A stretch of 64,000 bases of DNA from Pseudomonadota bacterium (GTDB taxonomy: Bacteria; Pseudomonadota; Alphaproteobacteria; Rhizobiales; Xanthobacteraceae), in contig JAFAGM010000064.1 of the NCBI GenBank assembly GCA_023422775.1, positions 5,516 through 69,515 on the forward strand, read 5' to 3'. Positions 1 through 10,895 of the stretch are shown here, in pieces. Numbering within the stretch: position 1 is the first letter of the stretch; every line of letters begins with the position of its first letter. The position numbers and the translations under genes are program-made. The notes below the pieces were generated by a model. The model was not told the origin of the DNA. It ran no database searches and saw nothing but the letters and a program-made list of their open reading frames with translations.

Positions 1-995
1 ATCATGGCGGCTCTTCGGATGTCGGCCAGGTAGGCTTTCGATTTCGCCTCGTATTTCTGGGCGTACATCTTTTCCCGGATTTCCCGCCGCTTCGGCGTAT
101 CGACCTTGGTCGGCTTTCGCTCGCAGAGGGCAACCATCTCCACGCCCTGCTTGGTGATCTCGGGCGGGGTCAGATGACCGATCGGCGTCTTGTCCAGCAA
201 TTCGCGAAGCGGCCCGGGGATATCGGCCGAAGTCTTGACGACAGGCGAGCGGATCGCGGCATTCGGCATCGACTTGAAATAGGAGTTGGCCTGCTCGCAG
301 CTCTGTATGCGTTCGCGCAAGGATTCAGCCTCCTTGCGCCGCGCGTCGATCGATGTGGATGCCGAACCGCGGGGCACGATCAGCACGATCGGCTGCATCT
401 TGTATTCGAACGCTTCCGCCTGGCCGGCGTCGCCGCTTTCCTTTGCGGCGGCGGCAACGTCTTTCTCGCCGACCTGAAGGCTCTCCTTGTACCGGCCACG
501 TACCAGGCTGGTCCAGACCATGTCCGCCCTCAGACGAGCCTTCAGGGTTTCCGGCCGGACACCCTGAGCCTCCAGCGACTTGGCCAACTGGTCGGGCGAG
601 AGCCGCATTCGCTGGCCCATTCCCGCAAAGGCTTGATCGATATCGCTCGCGGACGGATCGACGCCGAACCTCTTGGCCTCCTTGATCTTTACCTTTTCGT
701 TGGTCAGCTCCTCGATCACTTCCTGCCGCGGCGTCCGCTTGCGCGTGGTCAGGAAGTTGAGCTTGGTGCGCTGCTCTATATCCAGGTTGGTGATGGGTTC
801 GCCGTTGACCATGCACGCCACGGACTGCGCCTGCAGCGGGGATACGGCGCCAGCCAGCATCGCGGCTGCCATGGCGCCGCCAGCGATCAGGAACCTGACG
901 CCGGCGACGAGAGACCTGAAACGGGCGATCAGAAGACTGACGCAGGCGATCAGAAGACTGACGCAGGGATGACAGGGAAGCTTGGTGATCGTCAT
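1..995 (-). CDS. surA: SurA-like periplasmic chaperone / peptidyl-prolyl isomerase, C-terminus cut by window edge
   Basis: 331 codons are visible and the frame is still open at the window edge, so the C-terminus is missing. The N-terminus has a hydrophobic, repeat-built leader (about residues 10–56, ending SPLQAQS) that reads as a Sec signal. It is followed by the SurA N-terminal pattern VACMVNGEPITNLDIEQR and helices rich in Lys and Glu. SurA-family proteins chaperone unfolded outer-membrane proteins in the periplasm. The position directly after lptD fits, since LptD is a known SurA client in E. coli. The gap to the lptD stop is 72 bp and the gene is probably co-transcribed. The start at 995 is the only in-frame ATG before the leader; an ATG inside the leader is a less likely alternative. 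No strong ribosome binding site is visible. The family call is confident, the exact isomerase activity is inferred. Confidence 0.82.
   Translation of the reverse strand, partial: MTITKLPCHPCVSLLIACVSLLIARFRSLVAGVRFLIAGGAMAAAMLAGAVSPLQAQSVACMVNGEPITNLDIEQRTKLNFLTTRKRTPRQEVIEELTNEKVKIKEAKRFGVDPSASDIDQAFAGMGQRMRLSPDQLAKSLEAQGVRPETLKARLRADMVWTSLVRGRYKESLQVGEKDVAAAAKESGDAGQAEAFEYKMQPIVLIVPRGSASTSIDARRKEAESLRERIQSCEQANSYFKSMPNAAIRSPVVKTSADIPGPLRELLDKTPIGHLTPPEITKQGVEMVALCERKPTKVDTPKRREIREKMYAQKYEAKSKAYLADIRRAAM
882..965 (-). repeat. Four tandem 21-bp units inside the surA-like signal peptide
   Basis: On the minus strand units 945–965 and 924–944 are identical (each encodes CVSLLIA). Units 903–923 (RFRSLVA) and 882–902 (GVRFLIA) are diverged copies in the same register. 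The 21-bp length keeps the reading frame and lengthens the hydrophobic leader by seven residues per unit. Confidence 0.85.
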
Positions 996-1067
996 GTCAT
1001 GTGGGCCGTATCAACCAATTCGTACCGCAATGCTGTGGGGGACCTTCGGCAGGGTCCGGGCTTCTTG

Positions 1068-3566
1068 TTACTGAAGGCCCATGCTGCCGGTGGACGATGT
1101 CGACGAATTCGCGATGGTCCGCAGGCCGATCTGCAGCATGAAGCCGTGACTGAGAACCGGCGGCGCTGCTCCGGCCGAATAGGTGTAGGACGTCACGTAG
1201 TTGGCGGCGAGCACGAAACAGTCGTCCACATAGCCGGCGCCAACGATGTATTGGTTCAGCTTGTTGGCTTCAAGATCCCAGCGCGCTGCTCCCTGCACCA
1301 CCCAGTTCGACGCCACCTTGACCGATGCGCTGCCGAGCAGGCCTTCGCGCCGGGTCAGATATCCGAGTTGCGGCTGGGCGGCATAGTTGCCGTACAGCAT
1401 GCTCACCGACCAGCGGTCGAACGCTGCCCGTCCCTCGGCCTCGAAGCGATTGATGTTGAGCGTCTCCTCGTCCATGCGCGAGCGCACGCTGAACGTATAG
1501 GTCCGGTTCGGCGAATAGTTCACCCGTGCGACATAGTCGGAGCGCGTGTTCTGCAGGCCGGAATCGAGGCCGGTGTTGGTCGGGTCCTGCACCGCAAACG
1601 AATTCAGGCCGTAGAGCTGGTATGATTGCCCGAACAGCACGTTGACGCTGCCGCCGCGGTCGAACTGCGTGGTCGCCTGCACACCGACATTGGCGCGTCC
1701 GCCGCCCTCGACGCGATCGTAGCCGGAGAACTTGTCGACGGCGAACAGGTTGCTGGCGTCGAACACCAGGCTTTGCGCGTCTTCGTTGGGAAGCTTTCCG
1801 GCGTAGGTTTCGTTGGGACGAATGATGACCTGCGCGATCGGCTCGATGGTGGTGGTGCCCCAGGGCTGGACGTTGATGAAGGGGTAGCGGTATTCGAGGC
1901 CGACCGCCGGCATCGCCCGCAGCGCCTGGGTGTCGCCGACGGGCAGGAAATTCGAAACGCCGGGCTGGTTCGAAACCGAGGAGTTGATGGCGTCGGCGCG
2001 CAGTATCGCGAACGGCGTCCAGATCTGGCCGATCGGATCGGTGAACGATTTCCGCCATTGCGCCTCGGCTGTCAGGCGCGTGTAGGTGCCGGGAAAGCCG
2101 CGCAGCAGGCACTGCGACGGCAACCGCGCGAGCGGATCGGCCGATGCCGTCGTGCACAGGCCGTTGGTGTTCGCCAGTGTCGTGATCGGATCGAACGCCG
2201 CGGTTTCGCGCGACAGGCTGGTGAAATTCGTCTTGTAGCTGAACTCGCCGCCGAAGATCGGATGGTTGATCACGTTGGAGTAGTCGATGACCGGGTGAAT
2301 GACCGGAACCTTGTCCTGGAAACCGGAGTAGCTCAGATAATAGATCGTGCGCGCATCGAAGAAGCTGCGATTGCCGACGCCGGTCAGATAGAGCTGCGAG
2401 ATCGCTTCCGTCGGCAGGCTCAGGAACGAGCCCAGCGGATCCTTGTACTGGGCGAGCCGGTAGTCCGAGAAGAAGTAGTAGTCGGTCAGCAGGACGCCGT
2501 CCCAGCCCCAGACCCATTTGTCGTTGATCGCGAACTGGCCCTTGGTGTCGATGCCGCCGCGGAACGGGCGGTCGCCCGGTTTTCCGGCGAAGGCGTCCTG
2601 ATCCAACTGGTCGATGCCGTAGCCGCGGATCTGATACGATCCGTTGATCAGCTGCTGGCGGAATTCGCCCTGGAACAGCACGCCCTGCCGGCTCGTGAAG
2701 CGCGGGCTGAAGGTCGCGTCGTAGTCCGGCGCGATGGCCCAGTAGAACGGGGTTTCCACGGCGTAGCCGAAGGTCGACGCCTGTGTGAAGCCCGGCATCA
2801 GGAATCCGGTCTTGCGCTTGACGGTCGGATCGGGCGTCGAGAAATACGGCAGATACGCCATCGGCACGCCGAAGAACTCGAGCTGCGCGTTCTCGAAATA
2901 GAGCATCTTCTCGGTCTGGTCGTGGATGATGCGAGCACCCTTGACCTGCCACAGCGGCGGCTTCTTCGGATTGTCCTTGCAAGGCGCGCAAGCGGTGTAC
3001 ACGCCGTTCTCGAACACGGTGTAGTTGCCGGCCGAGCGATCGGCGCGCGTCGCCGCCATGCGCGTGGCATCCGCGGTGTCGACGCGCAGCGAGTCGACGA
3101 AACCGTCACGGTAATCGTCGCTCAGGTCCATGATGTTGGCGTAGGTGACTTTGCCTTCCGCGTCGGTCAGTCGGATGTTGCCTTCCGCATGCAGGCGCTT
3201 GGTCTTCTGGTCGTAGACGACCTTGTCGGCCTCCACGCTGGTGCCGTTGTAGAACATCTGCACGTTGCCGACAGCCGACACGCGCTGGTTGTTGTAGTCG
3301 TAATCCACCTCGACCGCTTGCACGAGCATCTTGCCGTCATGGTTGGCGGGACGCGGCGGCGGCTTGGGCGGCCGTGGATTGTACGTAAAGCTCTGCGCCG
3401 AGGCAGGGACCGTGAGGGCGAGCTCGATCGTCCCGCCGAAAACAAGGCCGGCGAGCAGGGCGATCATGGGTGCCCCGAAGGCGGCCAAGCGGTTCCGATA
3501 GCGGCGCACGGAAATGCGCCGCCTGAATGCAGGCGTGCTCAACTGGCGGGCGGCGACAACGGCCAC
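1068..3566 (-). CDS. lptD: LPS-assembly protein LptD
   Basis: LptD is the outer-membrane beta-barrel that inserts lipopolysaccharide into the outer leaflet. The protein has a signal sequence ending near residue 57 (VPASAQS), then a Pro-rich linker. An OstA/LptA-like beta-jellyroll follows (VEADKVVYDQKTKRLHAEGN, about residues 80–200). The rest, about 270–830, is a barrel rich in aromatic and alternating residues. A longer open frame reaches 3632, but I place the start at the GTG at 3566. It overlaps the lptG TAG stop (TAGTG) and has AGGAGG seven bases upstream, an unusually strong ribosome binding site. This gives 832 residues. Cysteines occur in the jellyroll (CAPC) and barrel, as expected for a disulfide-bonded LptD. 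It lies in the order lptF–lptG–lptD–surA, so transport and assembly are made together. Confidence 0.95.
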   Translation of the reverse strand: MAVVAARQLSTPAFRRRISVRRYRNRLAAFGAPMIALLAGLVFGGTIELALTVPASAQSFTYNPRPPKPPPRPANHDGKMLVQAVEVDYDYNNQRVSAVGNVQMFYNGTSVEADKVVYDQKTKRLHAEGNIRLTDAEGKVTYANIMDLSDDYRDGFVDSLRVDTADATRMAATRADRSAGNYTVFENGVYTACAPCKDNPKKPPLWQVKGARIIHDQTEKMLYFENAQLEFFGVPMAYLPYFSTPDPTVKRKTGFLMPGFTQASTFGYAVETPFYWAIAPDYDATFSPRFTSRQGVLFQGEFRQQLINGSYQIRGYGIDQLDQDAFAGKPGDRPFRGGIDTKGQFAINDKWVWGWDGVLLTDYYFFSDYRLAQYKDPLGSFLSLPTEAISQLYLTGVGNRSFFDARTIYYLSYSGFQDKVPVIHPVIDYSNVINHPIFGGEFSYKTNFTSLSRETAAFDPITTLANTNGLCTTASADPLARLPSQCLLRGFPGTYTRLTAEAQWRKSFTDPIGQIWTPFAILRADAINSSVSNQPGVSNFLPVGDTQALRAMPAVGLEYRYPFINVQPWGTTTIEPIAQVIIRPNETYAGKLPNEDAQSLVFDASNLFAVDKFSGYDRVEGGGRANVGVQATTQFDRGGSVNVLFGQSYQLYGLNSFAVQDPTNTGLDSGLQNTRSDYVARVNYSPNRTYTFSVRSRMDEETLNINRFEAEGRAAFDRWSVSMLYGNYAAQPQLGYLTRREGLLGSASVKVASNWVVQGAARWDLEANKLNQYIVGAGYVDDCFVLAANYVTSYTYSAGAAPPVLSHGFMLQIGLRTIANSSTSSTGSMGLQ

Positions 3567-4663
3567 TACCCGTCCTCCTGGTACAGCAAGGCCAAAAATC
3601 CGGTGAGGCCACCCACAAAGACGGGCAACCACGCCGCAGCGATGGGATGCATCAACTCAGCCTTGCTCAAATCCTCAGTAACTTTCGATAGAACGTAGAG
3701 CAGAAACCCTGCGCCCACGCCACTTAAAACCATCTTTTGCACGCCGCCCATCCGGAAGAACCGAAGGCTGACGGATGCCGCCAACATGACCATTGCAGCC
3801 AGCAAAAACGGCTGTGCGATGAGCTTATGGTACTGCAAACGATATCCGGCGGTCGCGAAGCCGGAGCTCTCGGACGAACGGATATAGCCGGGCAGTTGCC
3901 AAAAGGACACGGTTTCGGGGGTGGAGAAACTGTTGCGGACCTGAGCCGGGGTCAGGGTGGTGGCCAGGTAAAAGCTCTCCTGGTCGACCGGAGGCTTGTC
4001 CAGGGAGTATCTGCGTACCGATTTGAACGCCCAGCGGCCCTCCTCGAGGGTGGCCTCCCGCGCTTCGATTCGCTCCTTGAACTGGAGGTCGGTGTCGAAC
4101 CGGAACACGGTTAGCCCGGTCAGCCGCGCACCCTGCTGCTCGCTGCGCGCCGCATTGATGATCGACTGGCCCTCGCTGTTGATCTGGTTGAGCCAGAAGC
4201 CGGACGCGTCCTGGATGCCGCCACCGGGCGCCGAGCCGAACAGTTCGGCCTCCATCCGCTTGGAAAGTTCGCGCAGGTTCGCCGACATCGGATTGTAGGC
4301 GGTCGTCGCCAGGGTACCGAGGACGATCGCGCTCGCCAGCGCCGGGGAGATGAACTGCCAGGCGGAGACGCCGGCGGCGCGTGCGACCACCAGTTCGAGC
4401 CGCCGCGACAGCGCAAGGTAGCAGGTCATCGCGCCGATCAGGACGCAGAATGGCATCAGCTTTTCGAGCAGCTGGGGCACCCGGTACAGCGATGTCTGCG
4501 CCACCGTGATCGCCGACGCCGACGCCAGGCCCGAGGTCTTGCGGACCATCTCGATGTAGTCGACCAGCACCAGCAGCACGAAGATGCTCGCAAACACGCC
4601 CACGGCCGAGATCAGGAAGCGGCCGGCGAAGTATCTCCCGAGCGTGTTGGTCATCATGCTCAT
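3566..4663 (-). CDS. lptG: LPS export ABC transporter permease LptG
   Basis: LptG is one of two inner-membrane permeases of the LptB2FG machine that extracts lipopolysaccharide from the inner membrane. It has 365 residues, six predicted membrane segments (three N-terminal, three C-terminal, for example FLISAVGVFASIFVLLVLV) and a periplasmic domain of about 130 residues between them, as in the YjgP/YjgQ family. The ATG start at 4663 overlaps the lptF stop as ATGA, which points to translational coupling; a longer frame to 4792 only runs into lptF. Downstream it shares one base with the GTG start of lptD. The ATPase lptB is not in the window. Confidence 0.94.
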   Translation of the reverse strand: MSMMTNTLGRYFAGRFLISAVGVFASIFVLLVLVDYIEMVRKTSGLASASAITVAQTSLYRVPQLLEKLMPFCVLIGAMTCYLALSRRLELVVARAAGVSAWQFISPALASAIVLGTLATTAYNPMSANLRELSKRMEAELFGSAPGGGIQDASGFWLNQINSEGQSIINAARSEQQGARLTGLTVFRFDTDLQFKERIEAREATLEEGRWAFKSVRRYSLDKPPVDQESFYLATTLTPAQVRNSFSTPETVSFWQLPGYIRSSESSGFATAGYRLQYHKLIAQPFLLAAMVMLAASVSLRFFRMGGVQKMVLSGVGAGFLLYVLSKVTEDLSKAELMHPIAAAWLPVFVGGLTGFLALLYQEDG

Positions 4664-5829
4664 GCTGTGGCCGGCCGTCTGAACAGCCGCGCAAGGCGGG
4701 CATTGGATCTGTTGATCGCTTCCATCAGCGCGGCCGGCGGTTCCACCACGATGCCGCCTATGATCATCCACAACCCGACACCGATCGCGCAAAACAGCAT
4801 CGAATACTGGACCAGCGCCATGGCCGGCGTCTTCACGGTCATCACCGAGCAGGCGAATCCCGCCATGCGCAGGCCGAACACCGCCACGATCGATCCGCCG
4901 ATCGAAAAATTGCGGCTCTGCCGCGTGGTACGCGGCGTGCCGAGAAAGGCGAACGTCAGGACCGCGAAGGCAAAAGGATAGAGCGGCGACATGAACCGAT
5001 CATGCAATTCTGCGAAGAACTGCCCGGACAACTGCTTGAATACCGGATCGTCCTCGGTGGGCGAAAACAGTTCCCAGAAATAGCGTTCGCGAATTCCGAG
5101 CGCGACGTCGCGGCCGCGGTTGGAGAACTTCGACATGTCGAAGGCATATCGGCCGAACGCCACTAGCGCCGGATCGCGCTTGCCGGCCTCGAATCGCTCG
5201 AGATTGCCGTCCTCGAGCACCAGATAGGAGCCGTTCTCGTTCTTCAGCACCGTGCCGTGATCGGCGATGATGGTGATACGCTCCTTCGGATCGCGGCGAT
5301 CGTCGACGAAGATGCCGGCGAGCACGCCGCCCGGCAGCCGTTCGCGGATGCGAATCGTCAGGTTGGTGTCGAGCTGGGCGAATCGTCCCGGCTGAAGAAT
5401 GTTGGTCAGGACGTCGGCGGTGATCTCCGCGTCCCATTGCTTGATCCGGCGCATGCCGTCGGGGGCGAGATAGGCGCCGATGAAGGCAACGCCGGCGGCC
5501 ACGACGCAGGTGGCGAAGAAGAACGGACGGAACAGCCGGAATGGCGAGAAACCGGCCGCATTCATCACGATGATTTCGGAATCCGTGGCGAGCTTGTTCA
5601 GCGTGTGCGAGATCGCGATCATCAGCGCAATCGGCGCGATGATCAGTACCAGCGCCGGAATCACGAGGCTGGTAATGCCGAGAAAGGTGATGATGGTCTG
5701 GCCCTGGCTGGTCATCAGGTCGATGCCGCGCAGCGCCTGCGTAATCCAGATCACGCCGGTGAGGCTGACCAGGACAAGCGCAAACGACGCCAGCGTCGTG
5801 CGGAAGATGTACCTGTCGATCGACCCCAT
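4660..5829 (-). CDS. lptF: LPS export ABC transporter permease LptF
   Basis: LptF is the partner permease of LptG. It has 389 residues, three N-terminal membrane segments (residues about 10–125), a periplasmic jellyroll region (about 130–270) and three C-terminal membrane segments. The motif MGSIDRYIFRTTLASF at the start is typical of alphaproteobacterial LptF. It is the first gene of the minus-strand operon lptF–lptG–lptD–surA and is divergent from pepA across 351 bp. Confidence 0.94.
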   Translation of the reverse strand: MGSIDRYIFRTTLASFALVLVSLTGVIWITQALRGIDLMTSQGQTIITFLGITSLVIPALVLIIAPIALMIAISHTLNKLATDSEIIVMNAAGFSPFRLFRPFFFATCVVAAGVAFIGAYLAPDGMRRIKQWDAEITADVLTNILQPGRFAQLDTNLTIRIRERLPGGVLAGIFVDDRRDPKERITIIADHGTVLKNENGSYLVLEDGNLERFEAGKRDPALVAFGRYAFDMSKFSNRGRDVALGIRERYFWELFSPTEDDPVFKQLSGQFFAELHDRFMSPLYPFAFAVLTFAFLGTPRTTRQSRNFSIGGSIVAVFGLRMAGFACSVMTVKTPAMALVQYSMLFCAIGVGLWMIIGGIVVEPPAALMEAINRSNARLARLFRRPATA

Positions 5830-6180
5830 GCGTTACCGCACAATCCCACCATTGCGCCCCGAAAAGGCAGCTTTCGACCAATCCCCGTTACGGGTTCCCC
5901 CTTGGTCGGGCCGCCATCTTTCAGCCGTCTGCATTCTCACCACCATCCCTTTGATCCGTCAACAAAATGGCCGGGCCGTGGCACCCCTCCAATGTGGTTA
6001 ATAATTCACTTCATGTGGCCTTCCGGCCACGGCGGCGCTTGGCAGCGCTGTGGCTGACAGGCCATAGTGTTGCAAATGTCAGGTCTCGGGCGATCCGGGC
6101 CTCTGCCGTAACGAACATTGGACCACGGGCGCCCGATTCCGGCTTGCCCGAACAGCCCCTGAATTCTGGAGGATTTACCC
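5830..6180. promoter_or_regulatory. Divergent intergenic region between lptF and pepA
   Basis: This 351-bp gap must hold the promoters of the lptF operon (minus) and of pepA (plus). It includes an AT-rich stretch near 5995–6015. No convincing gene, operator or -35/-10 pair was seen. GGAGGA seven bases before the pepA ATG is its ribosome binding site. Confidence 0.5.
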
Positions 6181-7683
<1,503 letters not shown>

Positions 7684-7692
7684 TTCATCATA

Positions 7693-7742
7693 GCGTTTTC
7701 GAGCGAAGTGGATACCGGTTCGCGTCAAGAAAACGCGTCAAA
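7693..7742. repeat. Short interspersed palindromic repeat (GCGTTTTC…GAAAACGC type)
   Basis: A 50-bp element with ends GCGTTTTC and GAAAACGC, containing GTGGATACCGGTTCGCG. It lies between pepA and holC. A shortened relative is at 18919–18953. I recognise this as a repeat type common between genes in Bradyrhizobium and Rhodopseudomonas. Confidence 0.65.
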
Positions 7743-7769
7743 TAAGGAATCCAAAGTGGTGGAAACCGG

Positions 7770-8222
7770 ATGACGGAAGTCCTGTTCTATCATCTGCAGA
7801 ACATGTCGCTTGAGAATGTCTTGCCGCCCTTGCTTGAGAAATCGCTCGAGCGCGGCTGGCGCGTGGTCGTGCAGTCGACCTCGCAGGAGCGAACCGACGC
7901 GCTCGACGTGCATCTGTGGACCTACACCGACGATTCGTTCCTGCCGCACGCCACCTGGCGTGCAGGCGACGCGCAGGACCAGCCCATCATCCTTTCGATC
8001 GAGGAAGGGAACCCGAACCGGGCCAATGTCAGGTTCCTGATTGACAATGCGGCGCTGCCGGCGGACTCCGACAGCTACGAGCGGGTCGTGCTGGTCTTCA
8101 ACGGCGACGATGACGAGGCGCTGGCCGCGGCGCGCGTGGTCTGGACCGATTGCAAGGCGCGGGGGTTCGAGGTGACGTACTGGCAGGCCGACGAGCGGGG
8201 ACGATGGCAACGCCGGCAATAG
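7770..8222 (+). CDS. holC: DNA polymerase III chi subunit HolC
   Basis: Chi links the clamp loader to single-strand binding protein at the replication fork. The 150-residue protein has the family pattern: EVLFYHLQ at the start, LLEKSLERGWRVVVQ (about residues 25–39), LWTYTDDSFLPH (about 49–60) and a late VLVFNGDDDEALAAAR. Length agrees with HolC (about 150). Placement after pepA is conserved in proteobacteria. Confidence 0.93.
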   Translation: MTEVLFYHLQNMSLENVLPPLLEKSLERGWRVVVQSTSQERTDALDVHLWTYTDDSFLPHATWRAGDAQDQPIILSIEEGNPNRANVRFLIDNAALPADSDSYERVVLVFNGDDDEALAAARVVWTDCKARGFEVTYWQADERGRWQRRQ

Positions 8223-8357
8223 CGAATCCGTTGGAATTAATGATATCCTGCGGTTTTCGTGCCGGACCCTGCGGGTGTCATGGTCATGCCGCAAAGTGGT
8301 GTTCGGACAAGTGCCTGGACAAGTGCTTGGGGCTGAGTGGCGGGAGCTTGATCTAGC

Positions 8358-8885
8358 GTGCGACGCGGAACTATCGATCGAAAGCCATTGCTGGCGTTGC
8401 TGCTGCTCGGTTCCATGCTGGCAGGCTGCACTAGCGCGCCCGACCTTCTTTCGAAGGATGCGGACTGGTTCTCGCGCTCCGGCCGCACCTTCATCAAGAA
8501 CGTGTCGATCGAAACGCCGCCGCTCAGCGCGGACAAGCCGGTCGCGCCTGACGAACTCGTCAGCGCCGACGGTGCCTGCCCCGGAATGGGCGGAGGCGCC
8601 AACGCGCTGGCTGACGGCGCTGCCGGCGCTCCGGTTCCCTCTACGACCGGGACGGTAGCGCTGGGACATGCCGAATGCGACGTCGTGCGGGGCATCGGAG
8701 CGCCCGACAACGTCAGTCTGTCCAACAATCCGCGCGGCGATCGGGTTGCGGTCGTCACCTATTCGCGCGGTCAGCGCGCCGGCATCTATACCTTCACGGC
8801 GGGCCGGCTGACATCGATCGAGCGTGCACCGGAACCGGTGGCGCAGCCGAAGGGCGCCAAGCCGAGGAGGAAGCCGGCGGCGTAG
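8358..8885 (+). CDS. Small secreted lipoprotein of unknown function
   Basis: 175 residues from a GTG start. A lipoprotein signal is clear: a hydrophobic stretch LLALLLLGSMLAGC with a lipobox LAGC at about residues 21–24, so the mature protein should be lipid-anchored at Cys24. The C-terminal half (CDVVRGIGAPDNVSL, then VVTYSRGQRAGIYTFTAGRL) resembles the small beta-sheet fold of SmpA/BamE-like lipoproteins, but I cannot assign it. It ends in a basic, Pro-rich tail. An in-frame ATG lies inside the signal and is not a likely start. It converges with the ABC-F gene 22 bp later. Confidence 0.72.
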   Translation: MRRGTIDRKPLLALLLLGSMLAGCTSAPDLLSKDADWFSRSGRTFIKNVSIETPPLSADKPVAPDELVSADGACPGMGGGANALADGAAGAPVPSTTGTVALGHAECDVVRGIGAPDNVSLSNNPRGDRVAVVTYSRGQRAGIYTFTAGRLTSIERAPEPVAQPKGAKPRRKPAA

Positions 8886-8907
8886 TTTTCGCGGCTCCGG
8901 TTCGTTT

Positions 8908-10782
8908 CTAACTCGCCGCTTCGTCGAACTCCGAACTGGCTTCCAGCCAATCTTCCTCGGCGCGCCGCAGCGCGTTTTCGGCGCCGGCGCGCGCCTTGCT
9001 GAGCTGGGCTGCCTGCTTCGGATCGCGCGTGAACAGATCAGGCAGCGCGAGTGCGGTGTCGATCTTGGCGATGATGCCGTTGATGCGTTCGATCTCGGCC
9101 TCGGCCTCGGCGATCCGCTGCTTCAGCGGCGTCCGCTTTTCGCTCCTGCTGCGCTCCGGCCTTCCGTTTTCCTTGGCGCGCTCATTGCTACGGTCGCGCG
9201 AACCGTTGCGCGTATCTCCGATGGACAGAACCATGCGCCGGTATTCGTCGAGATCGCCGTCATAGGCGGTGACGGTCTGGTTGGCGACGACCCACAACCG
9301 ATCGGCGCAGGCCTCGATCAGATAGCGGTCGTGCGAGACCATGATGACGGCGCCCGGAAAATCGTTGATCGCTTCGGCCAGCGCCGCTCGGCTGTCGATG
9401 TCGAGATGGTTGGTCGGTTCGTCGAGGATGATCATGTTGGGGCCGTAGAAGGTGGCGAGCCCGAGCAAGAGCCGCGCCTTCTCGCCGCCGGAGAGACTCC
9501 GCACCAGCGTGTCGCCGGCCTTGCCGGAAAAGCCGATCGCGCCGACACGCCCGCGCACCTTGGTCTCGGTCGCATCCGGCATCAGCTTGCGGACGTGGTC
9601 GTACGGCGAGCCGTCGAGATTGAGTTCGTCGACCTGATGCTGCGCGAAATAGCCGACCGACAGTTTTTCGGCGCGCGTGACCCGGCCCGAGAACGGCTGC
9701 AGCTTGTTGGCGAGAAGCTTGACCAGCGTCGATTTGCCGTTGCCGTTGGAGCCGAGCAGGGCGATGCGGTCGTCGGTGTCGATCCGCAGCGTCACGCGAT
9801 TGAGCACCGGCTTCTTCGGATCGTAGCCGACCGAGACGTCATCGACCGCGATGATCGGCGGCGACAGCATCTTTTCCGGTGTGGGGAACGAAATCTCGCG
9901 CACGTCCTGCGTCACCAGCGCCGTGACCGGCTTCATGCGCTCCAGCATTTTCACGCGGGATTGCGCCTGGCGCGCCTTGGATGCCTTGGCCTTGAAGCGA
10001 TCGACAAACGCCTGCAGCCGCTTGCGCTCGTCGGCCTGCCGCTTGGCGTGTTTGGCATCCAGCATTTCGCGGGTGGCGCGCTGTTCCTCGAAGGAGGAGT
10101 AGGTGCCCTTGTAGAGTGTCAGCTTGCCGCGATCGAGATGCAGGATCTGGTCGACGGAGGTGTCGAGCAGGTCGCGGTCATGGCTGATCACGATGACGGT
10201 GCGCGGGTAGCTGGCCAGATGGTCTTCCAGCCACAGCGTGCCTTCGAGGTCGAGATAGTTGGTCGGCTCGTCGAGCAGCAATAGGTCCGGTGCCGAGAAC
10301 AGCGTCGCCGCCAGCGCTACCCGCATGCGCCAGCCGCCGGAGAACTCCGAGCAAGGCCGCGCCTGGTCTGTGGTCGAGAACCCGAGCCCGCTCAGGATCG
10401 CCGCCGCGCGCGCCGGTGCGGAGTGCGCGTCGATGTCGACGAGGCGGGTCTGGATTTCGGCGATCCGGTGCGGGTCGTCTGCGGTTTCGGCTTCGCGCAG
10501 CAGCGCGTCGCGCTCCAGGTCGGCCTTCAGCACGACGTTGACGAGGCTTTCCGGGCCGTCGGGCGCTTCCTGCGCCAGGCTGCTGATCCGCCACCGCGGC
10601 GGCAGCGTGATGCTGCCGGATTCGATCGGCAGGTCGCCGCGGATCGCATGAAACAGCGTCGATTTGCCGACGCCGTTACGGCCGACGAAGCCGACGCGCG
10701 CGCCCGGCACGATCTGCACCGTGCTGCTGTCGATCAAAAGCCGTCCGGCGATGCGGACCGAAATATCCGTTATTGAAAGCAT
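8908..10782 (-). CDS. ABC-F family ATPase (YheS-like)
   Basis: 624 residues with two nucleotide-binding domains and no membrane segments, which defines ABC-F proteins that act on the ribosome rather than as transporters. Domain 1 has Walker A GRNGVGKST (about 34–42), signature FSGGW and Walker B LLLLDEPTN. Domain 2 has GSNGNGKST, LSGGEKARLLLGL and IILDEPTNHLD. The charged linker between them carries the ABC-tran_Xtn element (KRLQAFVDRFKAKASKARQA). A C-terminal coiled coil (about 530–620, many Lys, Arg and Glu) is present as in YheS and Uup. Which E. coli subfamily it matches is uncertain; length and the C-terminal extension favour YheS. It appears monocistronic. Confidence 0.9.
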   Translation of the reverse strand: MLSITDISVRIAGRLLIDSSTVQIVPGARVGFVGRNGVGKSTLFHAIRGDLPIESGSITLPPRWRISSLAQEAPDGPESLVNVVLKADLERDALLREAETADDPHRIAEIQTRLVDIDAHSAPARAAAILSGLGFSTTDQARPCSEFSGGWRMRVALAATLFSAPDLLLLDEPTNYLDLEGTLWLEDHLASYPRTVIVISHDRDLLDTSVDQILHLDRGKLTLYKGTYSSFEEQRATREMLDAKHAKRQADERKRLQAFVDRFKAKASKARQAQSRVKMLERMKPVTALVTQDVREISFPTPEKMLSPPIIAVDDVSVGYDPKKPVLNRVTLRIDTDDRIALLGSNGNGKSTLVKLLANKLQPFSGRVTRAEKLSVGYFAQHQVDELNLDGSPYDHVRKLMPDATETKVRGRVGAIGFSGKAGDTLVRSLSGGEKARLLLGLATFYGPNMIILDEPTNHLDIDSRAALAEAINDFPGAVIMVSHDRYLIEACADRLWVVANQTVTAYDGDLDEYRRMVLSIGDTRNGSRDRSNERAKENGRPERSRSEKRTPLKQRIAEAEAEIERINGIIAKIDTALALPDLFTRDPKQAAQLSKARAGAENALRRAEEDWLEASSEFDEAAS

Positions 10783-10895
10783 GCGGGGTTGTCACCGGAG
10801 CGGCCCGCAAACGCAACCCCAAACGCAATCCGTTATCGGCAAATTCTATCGGCGTATTGATGAAATATGTCGGTAGGCCGCGGTTCCGGCAGGCC

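Noticed and set aside
174..1625. Plus-strand 483-residue frame
   Set aside because: It lies opposite the surA-like gene and lptD; the minus-strand frames carry signal peptide and family motifs, this one does not.
1626..3698. Plus-strand 690-residue frame
   Set aside because: Antisense to lptD; composition (Val, Arg, Asp, Glu-rich) is typical of shadow frames in GC-rich DNA.
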